A DNA stretch of 64,000 bases from Acidimicrobiales bacterium (GTDB lineage Bacteria; Actinomycetota; Acidimicrobiia; Acidimicrobiales; SZUA-35). The stretch covers positions 62,001 through 126,000 of the forward strand of contig JAHDDW010000009.1 in NCBI GenBank assembly GCA_020629155.1. Direction: 5' to 3'. Positions 7,871 through 15,434 of the stretch are shown here, piece by piece. Made by a program: the position numbers and the translations under genes. Position 1 is the first letter of the stretch, and each line of letters opens with the position of its first letter. Below the pieces are notes generated by a model. The model ran no database searches. It saw nothing but the letters and a program-made list of their open reading frames with translations, and was not told the origin of the DNA.

Positions 7871-8116
7871 TCATGCGAGGAGTTTAGCCGAGTAAACGGT
7901 TTTTGCTACTGCTTTATCGAACGTGAACAAGCTATGTTTATCTACTTCCGTAAGCTTCGGATATTTCACAAAATCTCGTAACGCTAGGAAAAGCAATTTC
8001 TTGTTGAAATAGACTCTACCCAATTGAGATAGAGTCGAAATAGCTGTTTCAATATCGACACGTTTTACTGCTGTACTTTCTTGCAAACGACAAGACACGT
8101 ACGTCCTAGTTGACAA
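7871..8116 (-). pseudogene. Degraded PIN-domain (VapC-like) relic
   Basis: The 81-residue frame ends in HSLFTFDKAVAKTVYSAKLLA, which resembles the last strand and helix of VapC-type PIN domains. Its middle (VDIETAISTLSQLGRVYFNK) resembles the preceding helices. The N-terminal catalytic strand (the usual D-T/S start) and the central acidic residues are missing. The space upstream is occupied by the divergent antitoxin promoter. I infer an inactive toxin remnant with internal deletion. A short unrelated protein remains possible. Confidence 0.4.
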
Positions 8117-8125
8117 ATACGTACG
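8097..8125. promoter_or_regulatory. Twin CGTACG palindromes, candidate antitoxin operator
   Basis: CGTACG at 8098-8103 (inside ACGTACGT) and at 8120-8125 are 22 bp apart, about two helical turns. They flank the -35 of the Phd/PIN promoter, as expected for cooperative binding of an antitoxin dimer pair. Confidence 0.5.
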
Positions 8126-8138
8126 AACACTGTATTAT
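8110..8138 (+). promoter_or_regulatory. Sigma-A promoter TTGACA-17-TATTAT
   Basis: A consensus -35 TTGACA (8110-8115), a 17-bp spacer and -10 TATTAT (8133-8138). The -10 ends 8 nt before the ATG at 8147, so the antitoxin mRNA should be leaderless. Confidence 0.8.
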
Positions 8139-8146
8139 TATGCAAT

Positions 8147-8383
8147 ATGGAAAGCCTAACTACATCAAAACTTCGCGCAAATATTTACAATATATTTGAC
8201 CAAGCACTTGAGTCAGGTCAAGCTATCGAAGTGACCCGCAAAGGCAAAAAACTGCGAATCGTCCCAGAACATACAGTACTCAAAACACAAAGGATAACTC
8301 CTTGGCCAGATGCGATCGTAGGCGATGCTCAAGATTTAGCAAAAATTAGTTGGGAAGATGAATGGAACGGCTCGATCGAATGA
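8147..8383 (+). CDS. Phd/YefM-family antitoxin
   Basis: A 78-aa antitoxin. The N-terminal DNA-binding part MESLTTSKLRANIYNIFDQA is followed by IEVTRKGKKLRIVPE, the usual Phd/YefM signature. The acidic C-terminus (KISWEDEWNGSIE) would wrap the toxin. It is expected to neutralise the downstream PIN toxin and to repress the operon by binding the CGTACG palindromes upstream. The last codons overlap the toxin gene by 4 bp (ATGA). Confidence 0.88.
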   Translation: MESLTTSKLRANIYNIFDQALESGQAIEVTRKGKKLRIVPEHTVLKTQRITPWPDAIVGDAQDLAKISWEDEWNGSIE

Positions 8384-8754
8384 TCTGCCTGGACACACAC
8401 GTAGCGATATGGCTGGCTGCCGATCTTAAACAAGTATCACAACTGGTCCAAGAGAAAGTCAACAATGCAGATATTGTTATTTCGCCAATTGTCAAGTTGG
8501 AACTAGACTACTTAGCAGGAATCGGGAGAATAACCGTTTCAAGCACTGAAATAGTCGAAAAACTCACACGAGAAGCAGACCTTTCTTTATCTTGTGCCAC
8601 CTTTGCTGACGTTATTGACCAAGCAAGTGACCTAGGGTGGACGCGAGACCCGTTTGATAGAATCATAACCGCAGACGCAATCTGCAACGATGCTGAACTG
8701 GCGACAAAAGACAAACTTATTCACAAAAATTACAGCAAAGCAATTTGGGAGTAA
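8380..8754 (+). CDS. PIN-domain toxin (VapC-type ribonuclease)
   Basis: A 124-aa PIN domain. The first strand MICLDTHVAIWLA supplies the first catalytic Asp. Glu in ISPIVKLELDYL and Asp in DPFDRIITADAI complete the acidic cluster that binds Mg2+ or Mn2+. VapC-type toxins cut tRNA or rRNA and stop translation. The start at 8380 overlaps the antitoxin stop (ATGA), a typical toxin-antitoxin arrangement. A longer frame from 8362 would add six residues not seen in the family. Confidence 0.88.
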   Translation: MICLDTHVAIWLAADLKQVSQLVQEKVNNADIVISPIVKLELDYLAGIGRITVSSTEIVEKLTREADLSLSCATFADVIDQASDLGWTRDPFDRIITADAICNDAELATKDKLIHKNYSKAIWE

Positions 8755-8784
8755 GCAATCAGGCAATTTTGAGCCGAAAGCAGG

Positions 8785-8790
8785 TAAAAT
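8785..8790 (+). promoter_or_regulatory. -10 element TAAAAT, leaderless spacing
   Basis: TAAAAT ends 6 nt before the ATG at 8797. The -35 is weak. Confidence 0.4.
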
Positions 8791-8796
8791 CATTCT

Positions 8797-9957
8797 ATGG
8801 CGGCGACCAGCATTCCTCAAAAAGCTCACTCTGGCCTATTCATTTTGGACAAGATTTCTAGTGCCATAGTGAATCAACATGTTACGTCTATGTGGATAAA
8901 CAGGATTGAATCTGAGACACCATCAAACTTAACAAGAAAAGAGCGTAAAGCTGTCGATGCTGTTCTAGAGTCATTAAAGAAAGGTGCTATTCCTGAACCT
9001 TTGCTAAATGAAAAGGAAGATATTTATAGTTCGATTAAGAAAATTCAAGACGCATTGCATTTGTTGGAAGATTTTGAATCTTTTATTTTGAGAATGAATC
9101 ACAATAGAAGCTGTACCGAAGCTGAAGCGATTGATCCAATTGATGCTCAATTTCAGGCAATTTTGGACTCACTAGTTAAGAACAATGTGACTGAAGATTT
9201 ATTTTCGCTTCTTTCCTCGTCACAACTAACTGCCCTAACATCTGGGCAAGCCTTCGATCTAAATCGATTTATCAGTTTTCTACATGGGGATGGACTCCGC
9301 AAACCCCTAACAGTTGCGCTGAAAGGTGCATTGGGTTCAGGAGATAAGAACAAGACAACTTTTACTGGAGAAGAACTAAATGAGCTCATAGCTCGACCTA
9401 GCTTTAGTAATGGAGATTTCTATTTGCCAGCCGATGTAGCGAAGGCACTTATGCATTCAAGAGTAAGACAACCACTTGGAAGTAATTCTTCTACTATCGA
9501 CCTAACTGATTATTTGAAACTGATGGAAGCCAACGGAGCTATTTGCAACCTTCTTGAAAAAGGTCTCCTGCCTGATAAAGAATTCTGGAAAGTCTTTTCC
9601 AAGGATTTAGATGTTCTCTCTACAAACTACATGACTCCCCGCAATCTTGTCTACCTAGAGTACATGCCAGAAGTAGCCATTGATTTTGAGGCAATTTATT
9701 TGTTTCTTACAATGGCAACGGCCGCCCAAGTTGACGATCCAGCACTCAAACGATTCCTTGTCAACACTGTCGTACCAGCTTGTTTAGATCCAAACGTTAG
9801 CAAGTTTTTCCCTGGGGTGGGCAAACCACAGTCACCCTTTGCAAGACAATTTAGGGGGTGGGCAACAGATTCCCTTGACTCGCGAATCGTTGAGGAAGGA
9901 TTTGGCGCAGCAATGCAGAGCGCAGCTGACAACATACGCATTTCCGTGATAAGATAG
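8797..9957 (+). CDS. Uncharacterised 386-aa soluble protein
   Basis: I do not recognise this protein. It is soluble, mostly predicted helical, and has no signal peptide or membrane helix. Residues ~45-110 are charged and coiled-coil-like (TRKERKAVDAVLESLKKGA). The C-terminal third contains an aromatic stretch (YLEYMPEVAIDFEAIYLFL) and SKFFPGVGKPQSPFARQF. No catalytic motif stands out. Codon use looks more AT-rich than the neighbouring core genes, which suggests acquired DNA. It follows the Phd/PIN pair by 42 bp but has its own -10 element. A perfect 15-bp hairpin spans its stop codon. Confidence 0.6.
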   Translation: MAATSIPQKAHSGLFILDKISSAIVNQHVTSMWINRIESETPSNLTRKERKAVDAVLESLKKGAIPEPLLNEKEDIYSSIKKIQDALHLLEDFESFILRMNHNRSCTEAEAIDPIDAQFQAILDSLVKNNVTEDLFSLLSSSQLTALTSGQAFDLNRFISFLHGDGLRKPLTVALKGALGSGDKNKTTFTGEELNELIARPSFSNGDFYLPADVAKALMHSRVRQPLGSNSSTIDLTDYLKLMEANGAICNLLEKGLLPDKEFWKVFSKDLDVLSTNYMTPRNLVYLEYMPEVAIDFEAIYLFLTMATAAQVDDPALKRFLVNTVVPACLDPNVSKFFPGVGKPQSPFARQFRGWATDSLDSRIVEEGFGAAMQSAADNIRISVIR

Positions 9958-9973
9958 ATTATCACGGAAATGC
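9938..9973. terminator. Perfect 15-bp stem hairpin spanning a stop codon
   Basis: GCATTTCCGTGATAA (9938-9952), a 6-nt loop containing the TAG stop, and the exact reverse complement at 9959-9973. There is no T run on either side, so it may be a factor-assisted terminator or an mRNA-stabilising structure. Confidence 0.65.
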
Positions 9974-10040
9974 CTAGAAATTCTTCTTACTGCCAGCTGT
10001 TGGGCTAATGTCTTAGCAAGGTTAGGTCGACAGCTTTAGT

Positions 10041-11866
10041 GTGCGTCGTACACTTCTGCCCAGCGTTATAGGGATAACCATTTTCCTAATTCTTGCTGCG
10101 TTTAGCAATTCACCACTTTTTGCTAGCCTCGTATACATATTTTCTGGTTTTTTTGCAATGCACGCATGCTGGAAAAACCAATCTATTCCTGCAATACGCT
10201 GGTTGACACCGGCTATTTTACTAGCTGTTTTTGGTCAAGTCACACAACCACTAACTCCACAACCTGCACACAACCACTAACTCCACAACCTGCAGCTACC
10301 GCAGAAATGATAGGCACTGGTGTCGCTGTCTTAGTTATTGGTTCTCTGATATGGAAAAAAGTTCAGAAACTTCGCCCAGAAACATTTTTGGAAGCAATAA
10401 CGTTAACCTCCACAACTTCAATACTTGTCGCTATCGGGATTAGCTTTTCGAAAGAGTCACAGTCAGCGCTCTGGGGACTAGTCCCATTGATTGCGGCCTT
10501 TTCTCTTTCTGTCGGCAATATCGAGTTCAAGAAACTACGCGAAAGATTGCTACTCGTCGGTGTTGTGTCTTTCACTGGCATTTTGGTTACAACAGCTTCT
10601 GTAGAGGCCAACACAAACAATAGTAGAGTCATGGTGGCGCTTTCATTTCTCCTCATCGTCTCGCTTGCTTTAAGCAAAAATGATCCGCTTTTCCAAATTC
10701 TGGCCTTAGCAATTGTTGGCCCTCTAGCGAACGAAGTTTTTAACTTTCCACAAGATTCAACATTGCGACTTGTTTTTAGTGCCTCAAGCTTTCTACCTCT
10801 AGGCGTCGCTGGCAGTTTACAAATTCACATAAAACCCACACAGGCCAAACGAGCCGACAAGTTTGATATAAAACATCTCGCTGGTCTTTTCGCTCTCTTG
10901 GCGCTACAACCGCTAGCTTTCTTCCGCTCAGCAGCGACAGACCAACCTATAACGGCTTCTATAGCAACGTTTCTTGGGATTCTCGGCGGAGCAAGCACCG
11001 TCGGGCGCCTTTGGATTCTATTGAAAGAGCGAGACAGAGAACATGCATATGAAAAGCAGCTCAGCCGGCTACAAGAAGCTCTTTTTGAAGCAACAGGTGT
11101 CAATCAAGTCGAGCCGCTTGTTATGCGCTATGTAGAGGATCAGATCGCTGGCGTTCAAAGAATTACAATCTTTGAGCAGACACGAGCCACAAGCCATGCG
11201 ACCGCTCCCCTCTACCCTTTCCGTAAACGTTGGAACCTAGCATTATCAAAGAAAACCTATGTGCTTTCAGTCGAGGCAGACAAACCTCTGGCTTTCGCCG
11301 AGCTTCAAGCACTACGGAAGCTGGCAGATATTTTGCGTACTGTGATTGACCGGCTTGAGATCAGCCAAGAAGCTTTAGACACACTCGCTTATCAAGCACG
11401 TCATGATGCCTTGACAGGTCTTTACAATAGAAGTTATTTCTTTGAACAAGTTGAGAAGCAACGAAAGTTCCATCAACATTGTGTTGTCATGTTTATAGAT
11501 GTTGACCATTTCAAAAACGTTAACGACACCTATGGCCATGAAGCTGGAGATAAAGCGATAAAAAAAATCGCATCCACCATCAAGCGAAATGTACGAGCAA
11601 GCGATTTAGTGGCAAGAGCAGGCGGTGACGAATTTATTGTTTTTATAGGCGGCGTCGAAAAAGTTGCGTCGCTGCAGGACAGAATAGACAAACTGTTACA
11701 TACAACGCTTGAAATAGATAGCCAAACAACGATTGACTTGCATGTCAGCATCGGTGTTGCCAGGATGACTGCAGGTGACACGCTTGCAGAAATAATAAAG
11801 AAAGCCGATACAGCAATGTATAGCAGCAAAAGCAAGGGCGGTAATACTCACACGCTTTTAGTGTAA
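10041..11866 (+). pseudogene. Membrane diguanylate cyclase (GGDEF), broken by a 26-bp tandem duplication
   Basis: An intact version would be ~599 aa, with about eight N-terminal membrane helices, a linker and a C-terminal GGDEF domain. The domain has DALTGLYNRSYF, VDHFKNVNDTYGHEAGD, AGGDEF and SIGVARM. An inhibitory-site RxxD (RASD) sits five residues before GGDEF. The frame from the GTG at 10041 stops at 10280. The rest is read from a second frame (10166-11866). A 26-bp unit, 10241-10266, is repeated exactly at 10267-10292. Removing one copy joins the frames as GQVTQPLTPQPAATAEM with no other change. As given, the cyclase domain is separated from the first two or three helices. Slippage could restore it. 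Confidence 0.85.
10241..10292 (+). repeat. Exact 26-bp tandem duplication
   Basis: Two adjacent identical 26-bp units, 10241-10266 and 10267-10292, each starting CACACAACCACTAACTCCAC. Since 26 is not a multiple of three, the second copy shifts the reading frame of the diguanylate cyclase gene. Confidence 0.95.
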
Positions 11867-11901
11867 ACTTGCCTGCCTACTGAAGGTAGACTATCTGAGA
11901 C

Positions 11902-12519
11902 ATGATTTCACTGCGGTCTACGTTTATCAACAGAAGAAAACTGTTTGAGTCTCAATTATTTGCACTTTGCCGTCGCATCGTTATAGTTTCCCTGGTTGCA
12001 TATGTTGGAGCCATCGCCACGCTTGTATTCGACGGGGTAACAGACTCAGCCCAAGAAAGTGATGTGCTTGTTGTTTTAGGAAATGAAGTCCTTAGCAGCG
12101 GAGAACCATCAGATCGTCTCGCTGCTCGGTTGGATAAGGCAATTGAGCTCTACGACAAATCGTTGGCCCCCACCATCATCGTCAGCGGTGGATTTGGCGT
12201 GTCAGGCTTTGACGAAGCCGAAGTTATGGCAAACTATCTGCTTGCCAATAACGTTCCAGCCGATTCAATTATTCGCGACAATGAAGGAATAACGACAGGC
12301 GCGACAGCCACAAACGTCGCCGCAATAATGGAGCAGCGAAACTGGGATAGCGCTATAGTTGTCAGTCAGTACTACCACATTTCTCGTAGTCGACTTGCGC
12401 ATCGGCGAGCAGGTATCGATTCTGTCACCACCGCCCATGCTAGCTACATAGAGGCAAGAGACGCATACTCTTTACTGCGTGAAGTTCCTGCCTACACTAA
12501 ATACTTCTTCACTAGCTAG
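11902..12519 (+). CDS. YdcF/SanA-like DUF218 protein, membrane anchored
   Basis: A 205-aa protein with an N-terminal transmembrane helix (IVIVSLVAYVGAIATLVF) and a DUF218 domain. Conserved blocks are DVLVVLGNEVLSSGEPSDRL, IIVSGGFGVSGFDEAEVMA, ITTGATATNVA and VVSQYYHISRSRL. DUF218 proteins (ElyC, SanA, YdcF) act in envelope maintenance, with a nucleotide-like binding fold; the precise reaction is unsettled. The domain would face outward. It follows the broken cyclase gene by 35 bp. Confidence 0.8.
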   Translation: MISLRSTFINRRKLFESQLFALCRRIVIVSLVAYVGAIATLVFDGVTDSAQESDVLVVLGNEVLSSGEPSDRLAARLDKAIELYDKSLAPTIIVSGGFGVSGFDEAEVMANYLLANNVPADSIIRDNEGITTGATATNVAAIMEQRNWDSAIVVSQYYHISRSRLAHRRAGIDSVTTAHASYIEARDAYSLLREVPAYTKYFFTS

Positions 12520-12536
12520 CTATTTGCTATTTTCTC

Positions 12537-12567
12537 TTGACTTAAAGTCGGGTTTATATTTTATTAT
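12537..12567 (+). promoter_or_regulatory. Promoter TTGACT-19-TATTAT, leaderless spacing
   Basis: -35 TTGACT at 12537-12542 and -10 TATTAT at 12562-12567, which ends 7 nt before the ATG at 12575. The spacer is 19 bp, on the long side. Confidence 0.55.
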
Positions 12568-12574
12568 CTAGGAT

Positions 12575-13249
12575 ATGAAAAGTACTGAAAAGAATTCAAA
12601 CAACCTCGTCATCGTCGGAGCTAGCAAGGGCTTAGGGCATTGTTTTGCGACAAACCTTGCCCCTCTGTTCACTAAAACACTTACCACGTCTAGAAATGAG
12701 CCAGAGTACGAAAGTAGTAATACCAGGTGGGTCAGATCTGATTTGACTCAACCAGCTGAGGCGGCTGAAAAGGTAGCGGCCGCTCATAGCGATCCGATTG
12801 ATTTGCTTATTTATAATGCGGCTTCTTGGCATGATAAACCGTTTATAGAATCTTCAATAGCTGAAAACGAAGAGATGATAACTGTTAATCTAACTAGCGC
12901 AATTGCTTTCATTCAAACATTATGGCCACAGCTGACAGCAAGAAAAGGTTCACTCATCGTTCTGATTGGTTCGACGAGCGGACTTGATAATAGCGGAGGC
13001 AAATCAGTAACGTATGCCGCTTCTAAATTCGGGCTGCGAGGGCTTGCTCATGCTGTTCGAGAAGAAGGTCGACCGTACATGTTGCGTACGTCAGTCATCT
13101 CACCAGGAGGTTTGACAGCTGAACCCAACTCTGAGATTCGCATACCCTATAACGACATGTCAAACCTGATTCAGTGCATTTATAGTATGTCGCCAGCAAC
13201 ATGCCCTAAGGAAATAATTCTGCCTGCAACATTCGACACGGGTGTATGA
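12575..13249 (+). CDS. Short-chain dehydrogenase/reductase
   Basis: A 224-aa classical-type SDR. The NAD(P) motif is IVGASKGLGHCFA near residue 14; NAA occurs in YNAASWHDK; Ser is in LIGSTSGLDNSG; the catalytic Tyr-x-x-x-Lys is TYAASKFGLRG. The family reduces or oxidises hydroxyl/keto groups. The substrate cannot be predicted. At 224 aa it is slightly short, with a brief C-terminus. It has its own promoter and no operon partner. Confidence 0.85.
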   Translation: MKSTEKNSNNLVIVGASKGLGHCFATNLAPLFTKTLTTSRNEPEYESSNTRWVRSDLTQPAEAAEKVAAAHSDPIDLLIYNAASWHDKPFIESSIAENEEMITVNLTSAIAFIQTLWPQLTARKGSLIVLIGSTSGLDNSGGKSVTYAASKFGLRGLAHAVREEGRPYMLRTSVISPGGLTAEPNSEIRIPYNDMSNLIQCIYSMSPATCPKEIILPATFDTGV

Positions 13250-13290
13250 ACTATCTTGTGCATATTACAGCCCAGTAATATTGATTTGCA

Positions 13291-13315
13291 TAGATAACAA
13301 ATATGTAGTTATCTA
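13291..13315. promoter_or_regulatory. Perfect inverted repeat TAGATAAC-N9-GTTATCTA
   Basis: Eight-base arms at 13291-13298 and 13308-13315, ending 5 nt before the ATG of the HNH gene at 13321. It is either an operator over the promoter or a 5' hairpin. Confidence 0.5.
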
Positions 13316-13320
13316 AAGTC

Positions 13321-13830
13321 ATGAACAGGTTGGCCCAAAAAGTGTTGCTTCTTAACGCAACGTATGAAGTGCTTGGCGCAATGCCATGGCAACGGGCGGT
13401 CTCTATGATTCTGACGCAAAAGTGCCAGGTTGTTGAGCAACATCAAGATGCAGTCATTCGTTCTGCTGGCGGTTTTGTAATGCCACTACCAGCTGTAATC
13501 GCTCTCACAAAGATGGCTCGTGTTCCACGAACAGCCGCTGTGTCTTTAACACGGCAACGGCTGAAAGTGCGCGACAAAAACGTGTGCCAAGTCAAGAAGT
13601 GTCATGCAAAAGGCGCAACGATTGACCACCTACTCCCCCGCTCCCGCGGTGGACAACACACTTGGGACAACGTTGTGCTTATGTGCGCAAAACACAACTC
13701 AACGAAAGGCGACAAGTTGTTATCCGAGTTAGGTTGGAAACTAAAGACGTTGCCGAGGACTCCATCCAAGCATGAGATACTTTCACAAATGAGTGCATCT
13801 TCTAGCTGGGGGAACTGGCTAGCAGCATAA
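13321..13830 (+). CDS. HNH endonuclease family protein
   Basis: A 169-aa protein of the widespread actinobacterial HNH family that begins QKVLLLNATYEVLGAMPWQR. The HNH core is VCQVKKCHAKGATIDHLLPR followed by SRGG, WDNVVLMCAKHNSTKGDK. The usual first Cys-x-x-Cys pair of this family is here C-x4-C (CQVKKC). The His of IDHL and the Asn/His of the last motif are present. Molecular function is inferred as metal-dependent nuclease; the in vivo role of this conserved family is unknown. A strong hairpin follows the stop. Confidence 0.85.
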   Translation: MNRLAQKVLLLNATYEVLGAMPWQRAVSMILTQKCQVVEQHQDAVIRSAGGFVMPLPAVIALTKMARVPRTAAVSLTRQRLKVRDKNVCQVKKCHAKGATIDHLLPRSRGGQHTWDNVVLMCAKHNSTKGDKLLSELGWKLKTLPRTPSKHEILSQMSASSSWGNWLAA

Positions 13831-13859
13831 AGAGGCCAGCATAGTTCTAGCTGGCCTCT
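13831..13859 (+). terminator. Hairpin terminator after the HNH gene
   Basis: AGAGGCCAGC (13831-13840) pairs with GCTGGCCTCT (13850-13859) across a 9-nt loop, directly after the TAA stop. There is no clear T run, so efficiency is uncertain. Confidence 0.65.
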
Positions 13860-13885
13860 GGTGCTGTGAAATAGTTAACAACATG

Positions 13886-13891
13886 TAGGCT
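13886..13891 (+). promoter_or_regulatory. -10 element TAGGCT, leaderless spacing
   Basis: TAGGCT ends 7 nt before the ATG at 13899. Confidence 0.5.
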
Positions 13892-13898
13892 TTAATGT

Positions 13899-14462
13899 AT
13901 GGGAAAGCCACCAACACAGACACCAGATAAGTCAACGCATACAACAGCAGAATCATTAGTGCTTGTGGCAACTGGTGAAGGCAAGGGTAAATCAACCGCA
14001 GCATTTGGTACGGCATTACGGTCACTGGCGCAAGGTTGGAATGTTGCGGTTGTACAGTTTTTCAAATCTGATGGCTGGCATGTCGGTGAAGAAAAAATGT
14101 GTCGCCAGTTAGGCGTCGATTGGTTTGCTGCTGGCGACGGCTTCACCTGGGATAGTGACGATCTTGAAGAAAGCAAAGCAAAAGCTATCGCCGCCTGGCA
14201 ATGCGCAAGCAACCTGATTAAAGCTGGTGAGCACAGGCTCATCATTTTAGATGAGGTCAGCTATGCAATGACATGGCAGTGGATAGACCCGGCTGACGTG
14301 GCCGCGGCTCTCAAAAAGCGCCCTTCAAACGTTAGCATTTTTCTAACAGGTCGTGACATGGCAGGAGAAGTAATCGAAGCAGCCGATACTGTGACTGAAA
14401 TGAAAAATAGCAAACATGCTTTTGATGCTGGAATTATCGCAAAAAAAGGTATCGACTTTTAA
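13899..14462 (+). CDS. cobO: Cob(I)yrinic acid a,c-diamide adenosyltransferase
   Basis: A 187-aa CobA/CobO/BtuR-type ATP:corrinoid adenosyltransferase. The P-loop is ATGEGKGKSTAAFGTAL. VVQFFKSDGWHVGEEK and LIILDEVSYAMTWQWID are the other conserved blocks, and TGRDMAGEVIEAADTVTEM closes the fold. It attaches the 5'-deoxyadenosyl group to cobalt, giving adenosylcobalamin precursors. No other cobalamin gene is visible, so it may serve salvage. It has its own leaderless promoter and ends 4 bp from the convergent coiled-coil gene. Confidence 0.9.
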   Translation: MGKPPTQTPDKSTHTTAESLVLVATGEGKGKSTAAFGTALRSLAQGWNVAVVQFFKSDGWHVGEEKMCRQLGVDWFAAGDGFTWDSDDLEESKAKAIAAWQCASNLIKAGEHRLIILDEVSYAMTWQWIDPADVAAALKKRPSNVSIFLTGRDMAGEVIEAADTVTEMKNSKHAFDAGIIAKKGIDF

Positions 14463-14466
14463 GTCG

Positions 14467-15300
14467 TTATGCAGCAAGCGAAACTTGTGATTTACTCGTG
14501 ACACCCATAACAGCCGCACGGGCCGCTGGCGAAACTTGAAATGCTACGATTGCAAGTCCTGGCATCCTCGACGAAAATAAAGAACTTCTACTTTTTCTAT
14601 TTCGTTTAGCCTCGTTGGGATCTGCCGACGAACTACGGTTAGTAGCTTCCGTTTTAGCGGCGTCTGCTTCAGCCTTTTTGTTTTGAGCCTTTCTTAACTG
14701 CTCATTGCGCTCAGCTGCGCCGCCGATAGGAGACATCGTAGTATTGTTTAGCGATGTTTGTGGCTGCATCGATGAAGGTGGTGGTGGCGAATTCTGAGAT
14801 GAAAGCCTTACATTACTGCTACCTATGCTAGCGATAGCTTTACCGACGCCTTTAAGCGTTGTTTGTAATGTTTTGAGGCGGGCAGCTAACTGTTTGGCTT
14901 TTGTCGCAAAGGCAACCAAAACATTTTGATGAATGGTACTTTTTGCAACCGCGATAGCTTCTGTAAAAGCGGCTTTCAAACGGAGCGCTTCACTGCGAAG
15001 TCGTGATGCATCGCCTGCAACCTGCTGTAAGGATCGATAATTTGGATTTGCAGGATCTTTTTTGGCAGCGGCTGCTTTTTGTTTGGCTAAAGCTTTTGCA
15101 TCTTCTTCTGTTTGCTTAGCTTCTAAAGCTAGTCTATGCATCTCATTTCTAAGTCGTTCCTGCTCTTGCTGCGTATTCAACGCAGCTATCGAAGTTTGTT
15201 GGGCCAAAGCTGCCAGCAAAGCCGCACGCGCTTTCGCAGGATCTTCATGTGGGTGAGGAGGGACTCTTCTGGTATCTGCCGCCAAATTTGCCTTCGCCAT
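14467..15300 (-). CDS. Ala/Lys-rich coiled-coil protein, unknown function
   Basis: A 277-aa low-complexity protein. Residues ~20-155 are rich in Ala, Lys, Glu and Gln with heptad-like spacing (long coiled coil). Residues 160-190 form a Ser/Pro/Asn linker containing PPPPSS. A second charged helix (NEQLRKAQNKKAEADAAKTE) follows, and the C-terminus is mildly hydrophobic. No signal peptide or known domain is seen. I do not recognise it; a structural or scaffold role is only a guess. Confidence 0.6.
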   Translation of the reverse strand: MAKANLAADTRRVPPHPHEDPAKARAALLAALAQQTSIAALNTQQEQERLRNEMHRLALEAKQTEEDAKALAKQKAAAAKKDPANPNYRSLQQVAGDASRLRSEALRLKAAFTEAIAVAKSTIHQNVLVAFATKAKQLAARLKTLQTTLKGVGKAIASIGSSNVRLSSQNSPPPPSSMQPQTSLNNTTMSPIGGAAERNEQLRKAQNKKAEADAAKTEATNRSSSADPNEAKRNRKSRSSLFSSRMPGLAIVAFQVSPAARAAVMGVTSKSQVSLAA

Positions 15301-15434
15301 GGTTCTCCCTGCATCCTGCCGCTACCAGCATACCATCAATACTGACCTGTCGGAAAGACTGGTGCAGGCTATGCCTAGATGTTGTGCACTCGTTAGTTAT
15401 ACTAATTGCAACTAGTCACATTCAAAAGGACTCT

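Noticed and set aside
10241-10292. CRISPR-like array
   Set aside because: Two adjacent copies without spacers inside a coding gene; this is a tandem duplication. No CRISPR repeats or cas genes were seen elsewhere; the RecB-like nuclease at 40.9 kb alone is not evidence.
15249-15434. N-terminal extension of the MurF-Alr frame
   Set aside because: It overlaps the divergent coiled-coil gene and precedes a good ribosome binding site at 15425-15430.
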